This document shows positions 51,143 through 59,310 of a DNA stretch of 64,000 nucleotides, piece by piece; within the stretch, counting starts at the first letter, position 1, and every line of letters starts with the position of its first letter. The position numbers were made by a program, and so were the translations under genes. The DNA lies in contig CAJBFN010000002.1 of NCBI GenBank assembly GCA_903952435.1, positions 81,507-145,506 of the forward strand. The letters are read 5' to 3'. This stretch comes from an uncultured bacterium (GTDB lineage Bacteria > Patescibacteriota > Saccharimonadia > Saccharimonadales > Saccharimonadaceae). The notes beneath the pieces were generated by a model. The model was not told the DNA's origin. It saw only the letters and a program-made list of their open reading frames with translations, and did no database searches.

Positions 51143-52233
51143 ATCACATCACCAGGACCATTAGGTATAGCAGTTATCCAGGTTTGTCCGCGGACTAATG
51201 GGATACTTAACCCGTTGGCATCAGTAAATGTAATTTGTGATGATTCGCTGGTCTTACTCCAGGTGGCTTCGGTGGCAGTTCCGTTTTGGAATATTACAGC
51301 ACGACCACTGCCAATTGTTTCAAGTTGCTCTTCAGATCCATTAACTGGTACTGATATAGTACTTTCGTTAATAAACATACCTATGACTGTAGTTGGTGAT
51401 ATTTGGCGACCATCTGCGTCTGTGTGCAATTCCCCAGCTTGAAAGCGATCATAACTGTTGCTGGTGGCATTGTATGTGTATGCGCTGTCAAATAAAGAGC
51501 TGCTAATCGTAACATTTATTGACGTTGCAGTTAATGCTTCGGCGGCTTTGCCATCTGTTCTTGGGAATGGCATGTAGTCCGATGAGGTATATCCGTTTTG
51601 CTTATTGAGTTCATCCAAGTTTGCAAAACTTGTATACATATTGTGCGGTGCATACCTGTCACTGCTTCTCCAATAGGCTGCATCACCGTATGAAAATTGA
51701 TCTAGGTTGCGATAATTGCCACTAGCTAATCTGTTAAGTACGTCGTCGTTTCCGCCAACGTGTGAAATACTAGCGTTAAATCCTGTCGCCCAGTCAAGAT
51801 AATACATTCGAACGCTTCGGACTGGGCCAACTAATTGTGGCTTTTCAGATTGATAAAGTGCCAAGAATCGGGTTATCCCGCCTTCGCAAATTGCTTCAAA
51901 TACAACTCCTGCATCCTTTAGCCCTGATTGCGGTCTAGCATCTGGGTGATTTTCGATCATTACGCCAGTTACTGGTTGTTGAGTGTCGGACTCTTTTTCA
52001 ACTAAGCTACCGGTTAGAGGAGAGTAATATTTTGGTGGCTCAACTATTTTTGGCAATTGTGTCTCTGGTGTGGATTTTGCCGTTGGTTTTGTGTTATTTG
52101 ATAGATAAATATATGTTCCAGCTCCTACTGCTAAAAATAATATAGACCCTGTTACGATTAATATGATTTTACGTCTTTTTGCGAGCCAATCACGTAGCCT
52201 CGCCCATTTGTGATTTTTTTCGATTGAATTCAT
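51133..52233 (-). CDS. DUF3048 family (YerB-like) membrane-anchored protein
   Basis: 366 residues: a basic N-terminus, one membrane helix (KIILIVTGSILFLAVGAGTYIYLS, about 22-45), then the outer DUF3048 region: GVMIENHPDARPQSGLKDAGVVFEAICEGGITRFLALYQSEKPQLVGPVRSVRMYYLDWA and HVGGNDDVL, and the C-terminal half ending in GQTWITAIPNGPGDVIW. YerB-type proteins are exported and of unknown biochemical role. Coupled to a kinase gene by a 10-base overlap, so it could be a sensor accessory (inference). Confidence 0.85.
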   Translation of the reverse strand: MNSIEKNHKWARLRDWLAKRRKIILIVTGSILFLAVGAGTYIYLSNNTKPTAKSTPETQLPKIVEPPKYYSPLTGSLVEKESDTQQPVTGVMIENHPDARPQSGLKDAGVVFEAICEGGITRFLALYQSEKPQLVGPVRSVRMYYLDWATGFNASISHVGGNDDVLNRLASGNYRNLDQFSYGDAAYWRSSDRYAPHNMYTSFANLDELNKQNGYTSSDYMPFPRTDGKAAEALTATSINVTISSSLFDSAYTYNATSNSYDRFQAGELHTDADGRQISPTTVIGMFINESTISVPVNGSEEQLETIGSGRAVIFQNGTATEATWSKTSESSQITFTDANGLSIPLVRGQTWITAIPNGPGDVIWS

Positions 52234-52346
52234 AACTTAAGCATTATTATATCAGAAACTGTTCTATCATCTATGTTTATATATTTAACATTGTATTATT
52301 ACCCTATCACGCTTATACTAAAGATATAAATTTAAAGGATAATTTA

Positions 52347-53330
52347 ATGGGCAAAATTTATCTTAAAAACAAAAAACAACTCAAAAATTTAAATTTGGCC
52401 GGTTTTACTATTGTTGAACTGCTAGTTGTTATTGTGGTTATTGGTATCTTAGCTGCTATATCAGTAGTTTCTTATAATGGCATTACTCAAAGGGCAAAAA
52501 CTGCTGTTTTAGAGAGTGATCTGAATAATGCAAAGACGACACTACAGCTTTATCAAGCTGAGTATGGGTCTTATCCAACTGCTCTAGATGGCAATAAATG
52601 CCCATCAGCTCCAACAACTGATACTGATTACTGCTTAAAAGCTAGTTCCGGTAACACCTCTGTGTATGCTTCGGATGGTATAACCTTTGGCCTAACTGAA
52701 ACTGATTCAAATGGTACTACTAAATCTAACATTACTGACAGCACTACTGTAACTGCCGGTGCGCCATTTGCTTTAGACGCTAACTGGCTAACCATTGGCA
52801 CTCAAGTTTGGGCTAAAACTAACCTAAATGTTGGCAAAATGGTTAATAGTAGTACAACCACTCAAACCAGTGGCAACGGAATAGAAAAATACTGCTACAA
52901 TAACATTGAATCAAACTGCACAACCTACGGTGGCCTCTATCAATGGGACGAAGCTATGCAATATGCAACAACGCAAGGTGCTCAAGGTATCTGCCCAGCT
53001 GGCTCACACATCCCGTCCGACAATGATTGGAAAATACTTGAAATACAACTTGGTATGACACAAGTTCAAGCCGATGCTGTTAATTGGCGCGGTAACAGCC
53101 AAGGTGCTCAGCTTAAATCCGGTGGTTCATCGGGTATGAATATATTGCTTGCAGGTTTTCGCCTAACTGATGGGTCTTTTTATGGTTTGTCGTCGAATAC
53201 TGACTTGTGGTCGAGTTCGGAGTCGGGTATTTATGCTTGGTATCGTGGTTTGGGTTCGAGTGGTGCTACTGTGAATCGTAGTACCTACGATAAGGGTACT
53301 GGATTTTCTGTGCGTTGCTTAGGAAATTGA
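52347..53330 (+). CDS. Type IV pilin-like protein with a C-terminal FISUMP domain
   Basis: A 327-residue prepilin. Signal AGFTIVELLVVIVVIGILAAIS with Gly before FTIVE near residue 19, the pilin helix, and the pilin-core two-Cys pattern (NKCPSAP, DYCLKA). Residues ~155-327 are a Fibrobacter succinogenes major paralogous (FISUMP) domain: WLTIGTQVWAKTNLNVG, YCYNNIESNCTTYGGLYQWDEAM, GICPAGSHIPSDNDWKILE, LLAGFRLTDGSFYGLSSNTDLWSSSESG, GFSVRCLGN. The stalk nearly equals that of the pilin at 40424. TGA stop. TTTAAAGGA precedes the ATG. Probable surface adhesin pilin. Confidence 0.88.
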   Translation: MGKIYLKNKKQLKNLNLAGFTIVELLVVIVVIGILAAISVVSYNGITQRAKTAVLESDLNNAKTTLQLYQAEYGSYPTALDGNKCPSAPTTDTDYCLKASSGNTSVYASDGITFGLTETDSNGTTKSNITDSTTVTAGAPFALDANWLTIGTQVWAKTNLNVGKMVNSSTTTQTSGNGIEKYCYNNIESNCTTYGGLYQWDEAMQYATTQGAQGICPAGSHIPSDNDWKILEIQLGMTQVQADAVNWRGNSQGAQLKSGGSSGMNILLAGFRLTDGSFYGLSSNTDLWSSSESGIYAWYRGLGSSGATVNRSTYDKGTGFSVRCLGN

Positions 53331-53445
53331 TGACTTTGACTATTTAACACTTTGATTATTTTCTTACAAGAAAAATGAAGTTGCTATAAAGTTTAAGCGA
53401 CTGTTAATGAAAATATTGAGATTACTAATTAATAATGTTGATGGA

Positions 53446-54870
53446 TTATCTAATTATATTATGGAGTCTTTTTATTGTGTTTTTTTTGCCTATTGTGGCG
53501 AGAGTTTCATTTAATGCTGGGCTGAATGGCGCCCAAGATACGGCTAATCGTATTAAGCTAAATAGTATGGCTGGTTTTTGACCGGTTGTTTCTAATAGAT
53601 TATTTAATGTTTTTTGTAATGATTCGGCGTCAAAATCGCTTTTTTCTAAAGTCTCTTTTGATGTCGATAATAGTCGTATTATTTCAGATTTATCTAGTTT
53701 ACTTAGCTGATTATTTTCCTCAATCATTGACCAATTAACTATTGGTTCGGCAAAAAAGTAATCGGTCATAGTCGGTAAATCAGCCAAGGTTTTTAAGCGG
53801 TCTTGAACTAGTTTTAAAATCTGTTTTTTATGAATATCATCAGCTGTCTTGGCGGATTCTGGCCAAAAATTGGCGACACGATTAAATAAATCATCAATTG
53901 ATAATAATCGAATATGCTGTCCATTCATCCAAATTAGGCGCTTTTCGTCAAACTGGGCACCGCTTCGCTGGACTCGGTCCAGACTAAATTTGGTAATCAG
54001 CTCGTCGCGGGTAAATATTTCTTGCTCGGTGCCGTCATTCCAACCCATACTGGCTAAGAAATTTAACATAGTTTCGGGTAAAATGCCTTCTGTGCGGTAT
54101 TCTTGGACGCTTTTAGCGCCATCACGCTTGCCAAGCTTCTTTTTGCCATCTGGCGCCATAATATGTGGCAGACAGGCTAAAATTGGCGGCGTAATCTCAA
54201 GCGCCTCGTATAAAGATAGATACTTTGGTGTTGATGGTATATATTCTAGGCCGCGAATAACGTGAGTTATCTGCATTTCAGCATCATCGACGATGTGAGC
54301 AAAATTATAAGTTGGCAGACCATCACTTTTTATCAAGATAAAATCATCTAGCGCTTCTGGTCCAGCTGACAATTCGCCCATTACTGGATCATACCAAGTG
54401 TATCGTTTTACTTCTGGTACTTTAAATCTTAGGGGCTGCGAACCATCCCAAATTGGTGGATCTTCTGGTCTGTAATCGCGGTATAAAAACGCCTGTTTAT
54501 TGTTTTTTGCTTCTTCTCGGAATTGTTCAACTTGTTCGGTTGTATATGGGTCAGCGTAAGCTAATCCTTTATCGATTAACTTTTGGGCCCATTTCAAGTA
54601 AATTTCGCGGCGCTCAGTTTGAATATATGGGCCATACTCGCCACCCTTGCCTGGGCCTTCATTCCAATCTAATCCTAGCCAGTTAAGTGTATCTAAAATT
54701 AAATCAGATGCGCCTTCAACTAATCTGGCCTGATCAGTGTCCTCTATGCGTAATACAAATTTACCGCCGTTTTGTTTAGCTATCAGCCAAGGGAAAAGTG
54801 CGCTACGAATATTGCCAACATGAATATAACCAGTTGGGCTTGGGGCAAAACGAGTGCGGATATTTGTCAT
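53446..54870 (-). CDS. gltX: Glutamyl-tRNA synthetase
   Basis: Class I synthetase of 474 residues. N-terminal TRFAPSPTGYIHVGNIRSALFPWLIA holds the HIGH-type motif (HVGN), the KMSKS-type loop is KKLGKRDGAKSV near 245, and the helical anticodon-binding domain fills the C-terminus. It may be discriminating (tRNA-Glu only) or also charge tRNA-Gln; this cannot be told here. On the minus strand TATAAT ends 8 bases before the ATG, with no Shine-Dalgarno. Confidence 0.95.
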   Translation of the reverse strand: MTNIRTRFAPSPTGYIHVGNIRSALFPWLIAKQNGGKFVLRIEDTDQARLVEGASDLILDTLNWLGLDWNEGPGKGGEYGPYIQTERREIYLKWAQKLIDKGLAYADPYTTEQVEQFREEAKNNKQAFLYRDYRPEDPPIWDGSQPLRFKVPEVKRYTWYDPVMGELSAGPEALDDFILIKSDGLPTYNFAHIVDDAEMQITHVIRGLEYIPSTPKYLSLYEALEITPPILACLPHIMAPDGKKKLGKRDGAKSVQEYRTEGILPETMLNFLASMGWNDGTEQEIFTRDELITKFSLDRVQRSGAQFDEKRLIWMNGQHIRLLSIDDLFNRVANFWPESAKTADDIHKKQILKLVQDRLKTLADLPTMTDYFFAEPIVNWSMIEENNQLSKLDKSEIIRLLSTSKETLEKSDFDAESLQKTLNNLLETTGQKPAILFSLIRLAVSWAPFSPALNETLATIGKKNTIKRLHNIIR

Positions 54871-54895
54871 ATAAAGATATTATATCGTATTTAAC

Positions 54896-55729
54896 TTAAA
54901 AGCTGTTGGCGATACGGCGAATTTGATCACCGGATAGATTAGCATCACCGTTGATTGCATATAAAATGCCACCGTTTACCCAAGCCGCGTTACCCTTATA
55001 GCTAAATATAGTCAGGCCTTTTTCTTCGGTAGTGATAAACTCACCACTAGAATCTTTACTGACTTTGTTGCGCACAGCGCTTGAATCCCAGGAGCTTTTT
55101 GTTTGCTTAATGGCGAATTTATTATTATTTGTATTAGACTTAAAATTTATTATTACTTCTCCATTACTAAAGCTCACTGGTCCATTTATGCTATAGCCAT
55201 CTGGATAATATCCGGGGAAATTAGCTTTAATTCCAGCCTGTGAGCTGGCGATTGCCACCGAGACGCCTGGCATATAAAAATAAACAATAGCGCCAGCAAC
55301 CAGAATCAACAATAAACTCGCGATAATTATATTCATGATTTTATATTTTTTATTAAAAAGAAAGAAAACTTTTTTTGTTGGTGCTGGTTTTATCCTATCC
55401 ATAGCATCTTTTATGGCGTTTTCTTTTGTCTCTTGCATTGTTTTTGGCTGGATGGTCCTAGCTATGGATTGTCGTATATGGGCGGTTCTTTGAGCTATTG
55501 GATGGCTCATATGTTTAATATCTGATGATGCCTGAGATATCTTATTGATGATCTTTGGTGCAAAATGCTTAATCTTGCTACTGCGGGCAATATCCATCAT
55601 CGATCCAGTTCGGCGTGTTAACGGCGTGTTATTAACGGCTGGTTTTTTTATATCGTTTTGATATATATTTTTAGGCTTTTGGCTATTTACTGAGCCAATC
55701 GTTGGCTGTATTGGTTTTTCTGGTTTCAT
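54896..55729 (-). CDS. Bitopic membrane protein with DUF4367-like outer domain
   Basis: 277 residues: a long basic cytoplasmic part (~1-128), one membrane helix (IMNIIIASLLLILVAGAIVYFYM, about 130-152), and an outer domain of ~120 residues. The outer part (FPGYYPDGYSINGPVSFSNGEVIINFKS, FSYKGNAAWVNGGILYAINGDANLSGDQIRRIANSF) resembles DUF4367 domains of sporulation/anti-sigma-type lipoproteins (from memory). Shine-Dalgarno GAGGAA before the ATG. No role can be assigned. Confidence 0.65.
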   Translation of the reverse strand: MKPEKPIQPTIGSVNSQKPKNIYQNDIKKPAVNNTPLTRRTGSMMDIARSSKIKHFAPKIINKISQASSDIKHMSHPIAQRTAHIRQSIARTIQPKTMQETKENAIKDAMDRIKPAPTKKVFFLFNKKYKIMNIIIASLLLILVAGAIVYFYMPGVSVAIASSQAGIKANFPGYYPDGYSINGPVSFSNGEVIINFKSNTNNNKFAIKQTKSSWDSSAVRNKVSKDSSGEFITTEEKGLTIFSYKGNAAWVNGGILYAINGDANLSGDQIRRIANSF

Positions 55730-55869
55730 TTAATTCCTCGCAGGATTTAGTTGATGGTGGATATGCTGTTAAACATAAGCTATATTAATATCTTAAGTTT
55801 ATTTTATCAGACAATCAATATTTTATATGAAAAATATACGTTAATTAGTTTATAATTAATAAAAGAACT

Positions 55870-57330
55870 ATGCATCACCACAATTCAAAGCGAAGTAATT
55901 TTATCAAAAGGCTAGTCGTTTATTCTAGTACTACATTTTTTGTGGTGTTGATTGCTGGTTTTGTTATCCTGACCGTTATGGGTTTTAAGTTTGATACAGA
56001 CAGACAGCAGTTTGAGCAATATGCCTTCTTGCAATTTAATTCCGCTCCAACTGGCGCCAGCGTGGCGGTTGATGGAGTTGAAGTTACTGGTAAGACTCCA
56101 AATAAAACATCGGTTCCCGAGGGAAAACACGAAGTTGTAATCTGGCGTGATGGTTTTGAAACTTGGCGCAAGACTTTATATATAAAATCAGGTACCCTTA
56201 CTTGGTTGAATTATATATTAATGGTTCCGACAAAACTTAGTGTCGAATCGGTTGCCGATTATGAAGGGCTGTCAACATCATTAGTGTCTCCTTTAAATAA
56301 ATACATAGTTGTGCAGCAATTTGCTGACAAGCCGTCTTTTGATATAGCTCAGCTTGATATGGATTTGCCAACTTTTAATCAGATTACTATACCTAAAAAA
56401 GATTACAGCGAAGCATATACAACGAGCGTAAAACATAACTTCAAGGTCACTAGTTGGGACCAGGGCGAGCGCTATATATTAATCAAACATAATTATAACG
56501 ACAATACAGAATGGTTAGTTGCTGATTCTCAGGACGAGAACAATACAAAAAATATTACTAAATTATTCGACCTGCAGTTTAGTGATGTTAAATTTTCTGG
56601 CACTGGTGGCAATACATTTTTTGGTCTAGAATCTGGTAATATTCGTAAACTAGATACCAAAACCGAAACGGTCTCAAAATTATTAGTTACAAAGGTAAAG
56701 CAATTTAGCCTTTATAGTCAAAATATAATCACCTATATTGGCGACGGTGATAATGGTGGTCGTTTAGTTGGGCTTTATCGTGACGGTGACGAAAAACCAT
56801 ATGTGGTTAAAGTCATCTCGTCAAGCAACGCTAATAGTTTACAGGTTGCTTCATCTCGTTATTTTAATGAGGATTATATAGCAATTGCCGATGGTAAAAA
56901 TGTTGATATTTTAAGTGGTAATTACAGCACTTTGTTGTTTAGCGACTTATCAAGTATAAAGTCGGTCAAAACTTTTGATGTTGCTGGTGATGTTTTGAAC
57001 TTAAGCTTTAGCCCTAGCGGTCAGTATTTACTGGCTCAGTCTGGAGCTAATTTTACTAGTTATGATCTAGAATATAAAAATACTGTTCTTTCGACTGTTG
57101 ATACCACAGGTTCGGCTTCGCCATTGAAATGGTTAAATAATAGTTATTTTTGGTCTGATAATGGCAGTAATCTTAATATTCGTGAATTTGATGGTGCAAA
57201 TCCTAGGCTTATAAATTCGGTTGTTGTTGGTCAGGATGTTGCCTTAACCAAGAGCGGCAAGTTTTTGTATAGCTTAAATAAGTCAACTAATGGTTATCAA
57301 CTTCAGCGCGTAAAGATGACCTTACTCTAA
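55870..57330 (+). CDS. PEGA-domain membrane protein with beta-propeller-like C-terminus
   Basis: 486 residues: a membrane helix (TTFFVVLIAGFVILTVMGF, about 18-36), a PEGA domain at ~55-115 (APTGASVAVDGVEVTGKTPNKTSVPEGKHEVVIWRDGFETWRKTLYIKSG), and a large beta-rich outer part with recurring blade-like strands (SWDQGERYILIKHNYND, LNLSFSPSGQYLLAQSG). PEGA domains are surface modules found in archaeal and bacterial envelope proteins. TATAAT at 55851-55856 ends 13 bases before the ATG. Its stop overlaps the sortase stop by 4 bases (convergent). Confidence 0.8.
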   Translation: MHHHNSKRSNFIKRLVVYSSTTFFVVLIAGFVILTVMGFKFDTDRQQFEQYAFLQFNSAPTGASVAVDGVEVTGKTPNKTSVPEGKHEVVIWRDGFETWRKTLYIKSGTLTWLNYILMVPTKLSVESVADYEGLSTSLVSPLNKYIVVQQFADKPSFDIAQLDMDLPTFNQITIPKKDYSEAYTTSVKHNFKVTSWDQGERYILIKHNYNDNTEWLVADSQDENNTKNITKLFDLQFSDVKFSGTGGNTFFGLESGNIRKLDTKTETVSKLLVTKVKQFSLYSQNIITYIGDGDNGGRLVGLYRDGDEKPYVVKVISSSNANSLQVASSRYFNEDYIAIADGKNVDILSGNYSTLLFSDLSSIKSVKTFDVAGDVLNLSFSPSGQYLLAQSGANFTSYDLEYKNTVLSTVDTTGSASPLKWLNNSYFWSDNGSNLNIREFDGANPRLINSVVVGQDVALTKSGKFLYSLNKSTNGYQLQRVKMTLL

Positions 57331-58481
57331 TTTCTGATACCAAATAATCTTTCAAGTATCGTTGGCTGTTTGCCGGGTATTGACGTGTTATTATTGACCG
57401 AGTCTGCTGCGGGTGCCGCTTTTGATGCATTTGGATCTGGGCTGATTTGCTCGGCGATAACTAGTAACCTGCTGTTGGCTGTTCCGACTGGCACACAAGT
57501 AAGTAATGTTAAGATTGGTTTGCTTGTCGCGTACACTAGGCTGTTTACGTCATCTGGGCCGACAACTTGTTTTTCGGTTACGATATATGTATATCTTTTC
57601 GAGTTGTAATTGGCATAGATTGTATCGCCTTTATTTAACTTTTCCAGTTGTGAAAATATAAATTTGTAATCACCTGATCCGAAAAGGTCGCTGCTACTGT
57701 GTCCGGCCAGCACAGTGTTGCCTATCTCGCCTGGGTGGCTGCTGGCACCTGGAACGGCAAAATGCGCAACTCCGTTATCCATTGCGCTCATCTGTGAGTC
57801 ATAGTCGTTGCCTATATCGTAATGGACTGGTACGTCAACGTTAATCTTAGGGATTATAATTTTAGGTTCTGAGCTAACTGTGATGTCGGTGTTTGGGTCA
57901 ATAATTATATTTTGAGGGTTAATATAACCAGGGCTGACATAGGCCATTACACTTCCGATTAGTAATGTATTGTATTGCAAGAATAAAAACAATAACATAG
58001 CGATTATGCCGGAAAATATTGGCATAAAATGACGACTTTTGCGAACCTCGTTGGCTGATTCTTTTATTTTACTAAATAGTTTTTGTTTTAATTTATATTC
58101 AGCTTCTTCTTTGGCGGTTTTTTCGTCAATTAGGCTTTCTTTGGCTTTTTGTAAGTGGTGAGAATAATAGCCTTCATAATATTTTTGATAATAATTTTGC
58201 CAAGCGCTGTGATATTTATTCCAGTCGTTAGTTGTTGGTTGGTCTACGTGGTCGGTATGAACTCTGTCATAAGGGTTGATTGGTTTAGATTGGTCGGATG
58301 GCTGGTCTGTAATGGTGTTTTTTTCGGCAAATAAAGTATCAATTTTGTTTCGTAGTATTCTAGAGGCTGCCTCGCGGTTTGCTGGATTTTCATCTGAATC
58401 TGTTTTTGGCGCAACCGCCATAGGACGTTGCTGTAATAGCGGCGTCCCACCTAGGCTGCTACTGATTTCGTCTGGTTTCAT
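57327..58481 (-). CDS. Sortase with a long cytoplasmic N-terminal extension
   Basis: 384 residues: ~155 residues of charged, partly coiled-coil cytoplasmic sequence (YYQKYYEGYYSHHLQKAKESLIDEKTAKEEAEYK), one membrane helix (FMPIFSGIIAMLLFLFLQYNTLLIGSVMAYV, about 150-180), then a sortase domain: catalytic His in VLAGHSSSDLFGSGDYKF near 261, Cys in LTLLTCVPVG near 328 and Arg in NSRLLVIAEQI near 336. Residue spacing fits class D/E-like sortases. Sortases join surface proteins or pilins to acceptors; in an organism with little wall of its own, the targets are unknown. Class is tentative. Confidence 0.85.
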   Translation of the reverse strand: MKPDEISSSLGGTPLLQQRPMAVAPKTDSDENPANREAASRILRNKIDTLFAEKNTITDQPSDQSKPINPYDRVHTDHVDQPTTNDWNKYHSAWQNYYQKYYEGYYSHHLQKAKESLIDEKTAKEEAEYKLKQKLFSKIKESANEVRKSRHFMPIFSGIIAMLLFLFLQYNTLLIGSVMAYVSPGYINPQNIIIDPNTDITVSSEPKIIIPKINVDVPVHYDIGNDYDSQMSAMDNGVAHFAVPGASSHPGEIGNTVLAGHSSSDLFGSGDYKFIFSQLEKLNKGDTIYANYNSKRYTYIVTEKQVVGPDDVNSLVYATSKPILTLLTCVPVGTANSRLLVIAEQISPDPNASKAAPAADSVNNNTSIPGKQPTILERLFGIRN

Positions 58482-58555
58482 CTATAGATTCCTGTTATAA
58501 TACAATTATACAATACTTCCTTTAGTATTGTTCTGTTCTTTCAGATTAGTATTAT

Positions 58556-58561
58556 TATAAT
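58556..58561 (+). promoter_or_regulatory. -10 element of the tRNA-Leu locus
   Basis: TATAAT 16 bases before the 5' tRNA-like fragment at 58578. Together with the terminator at 58938-58966 it defines one transcription unit covering the fragments and the intact tRNA. Confidence 0.5.
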
Positions 58562-58577
58562 TTATTTTACATCTAGT

Positions 58578-58599
58578 GCCGCGGTGGTGGAATGGTAGA
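58578..58599 (+). pseudogene. 5' fragment of a tRNA-Leu-like gene (acceptor and D-arm)
   Basis: GCCGCGG-TG-GTGGAATGGTAGA equals the acceptor strand and D-arm of a leucine tRNA (compare GGGCGAA-TG-GCGGAATGGTAGA in the intact gene 60 bases on). After GGTAGA the sequence turns into AT-rich DNA with an unrelated hairpin. Its acceptor strand can pair with 58896-58902 (TCGCGGT, two G-U pairs), suggesting that this and the pieces below once formed one tRNA, or still do after processing. Confidence 0.55.
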
Positions 58600-58639
58600 T
58601 AAAATTACTTTGTAATTTTAAAATTAAAATATATTTGTT

Positions 58640-58725
58640 GGGCGAATGGCGGAATGGTAGACGCGCTAGACTCAAAATCTTGTTCTCGTAAGGGAGTGGG
58701 GGTTCAAGTCCCCCTTTGCCCACCA
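58640..58725 (+). tRNA. tRNA-Leu(CAA)
   Basis: 86 bases with encoded CCA. Acceptor GGGCGAA/TTTGCCC, D-arm GCGGAATGGTAGACGC, anticodon loop CTCAAAA (CAA at 34-36, reading UUG), long class II variable arm TTCTCGTAAGGGAGT, T-arm GGGGG-TTCAAGT-CCCCC, discriminator A, CCA. Embedded between fragments of another tRNA-Leu-like sequence. Confidence 0.95.
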
Positions 58726-58767
58726 AATATAATTTAATTTTCGCCAGGGCGCACCGTAAACGGTGCC

Positions 58768-58906
58768 GTTAAGACGAACAAAATCTTGTGTCCGTAAGGA
58801 TGTACCGTGTCGTGTAGGAGGAGTTTTTCAAATGTGCTTGCACAATTTTAAAAATGACGACGGAAAAGCGAAACGAAGTGGAGCGCTAGTCCGGTTCGCG
58901 GTACCA
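58768..58906 (+). pseudogene. Anticodon/variable-arm and 3' fragments of a tRNA-Leu-like gene
   Basis: 58768-58807 (GTTAAGAC..CAAAATCTTG, TGTCCGTAAGGATGT, ACCG) parallels the anticodon arm, variable arm and 5' T-stem of tRNA-Leu. The anticodon loop is enlarged to CGAACAAAA without U33. The T-stem is then interrupted by ~80 bases and resumes at 58891-58906 as CCGGT-TCGCGGT-A-CCA, i.e. T-stem 3' strand, acceptor 3' strand, discriminator and CCA. The acceptor strand pairs with the 5' fragment at 58578. Either a decayed gene or an interrupted one. Confidence 0.5.
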
Positions 58907-58918
58907 GAAGTAAAATAA
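58832..58918 (+). CDS. Candidate 28-residue small ORF with a strong ribosome site
   Basis: ATG at 58832 follows AGGAGGAG (58816-58823) with an ideal 8-base spacer. Translation begins MCLHNFKNDDGKAKRSGALV and ends in EVK before TAA. It overlaps the 3' tRNA-like fragment. Either a real small protein in the tRNA transcript or a coincidence within structured RNA. No relative recognised. Confidence 0.35.
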   Translation: MCLHNFKNDDGKAKRSGALVRFAVPEVK

Positions 58919-58937
58919 TAATTTTTCAAAATTCAAA

Positions 58938-58966
58938 GCCCCCATATGTAATGGGGGCATATTTTT
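58938..58966 (+). terminator. Intrinsic terminator of the tRNA-Leu locus
   Basis: GCCCCCAT-ATGTA-ATGGGGGC followed by ATATTTTTATC. Confidence 0.85.
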
Positions 58967-58996
58967 ATCATTTGCTTGCTCTTAGGTTTCCTATAG

Positions 58997-59200
58997 TTAT
59001 CTTAGATAACTAAAAAAAGCTATAAAATCGCGCAGGTTGATGCCGCCACTTAATGCTATGTATGCTATCAAGACAGCAAGGGCTACATATAATGCTTTTG
59101 CGATAGACCAACAATTATCTTGTGTATGTAATTTTCTTCCTGTTAGTTTTTCCAGGTTATTCATACCTTGATAATCGTATCGGCTTTTCCAACCACTCAT
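58997..59200 (-). CDS. Small single-helix membrane protein, unknown function
   Basis: 67 residues: a polar N-terminus (SGWKSRYDYQGMNNLEKLTGRKLHTQDNCW) and one C-terminal membrane helix (IAKALYVALAVLIAYIALSGGI, about 33-54). A very good Shine-Dalgarno (AAAGGAGGTG) lies 7 bases before the ATG. No family recognised. Confidence 0.6.
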   Translation of the reverse strand: MSGWKSRYDYQGMNNLEKLTGRKLHTQDNCWSIAKALYVALAVLIAYIALSGGINLRDFIAFFSYLR

Positions 59201-59310
59201 TTGTTTTCACCTCCTTTAATACGTAATTGTACTATGCATGGCAAAAATAGAGCCTTAGTAATCAATTAAGATTGCTAATATCTTAATAATATCATATTTT
59301 TATAATAAAG

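Noticed and set aside
58600-58620. Anticodon arm of the 5' tRNA-like fragment (TAAAATTA-CTTTG-TAATTTTA)
   Set aside because: The loop lacks U33 in the right place and the stem is pure A/T and too long; it looks like unrelated AT-rich hairpin.
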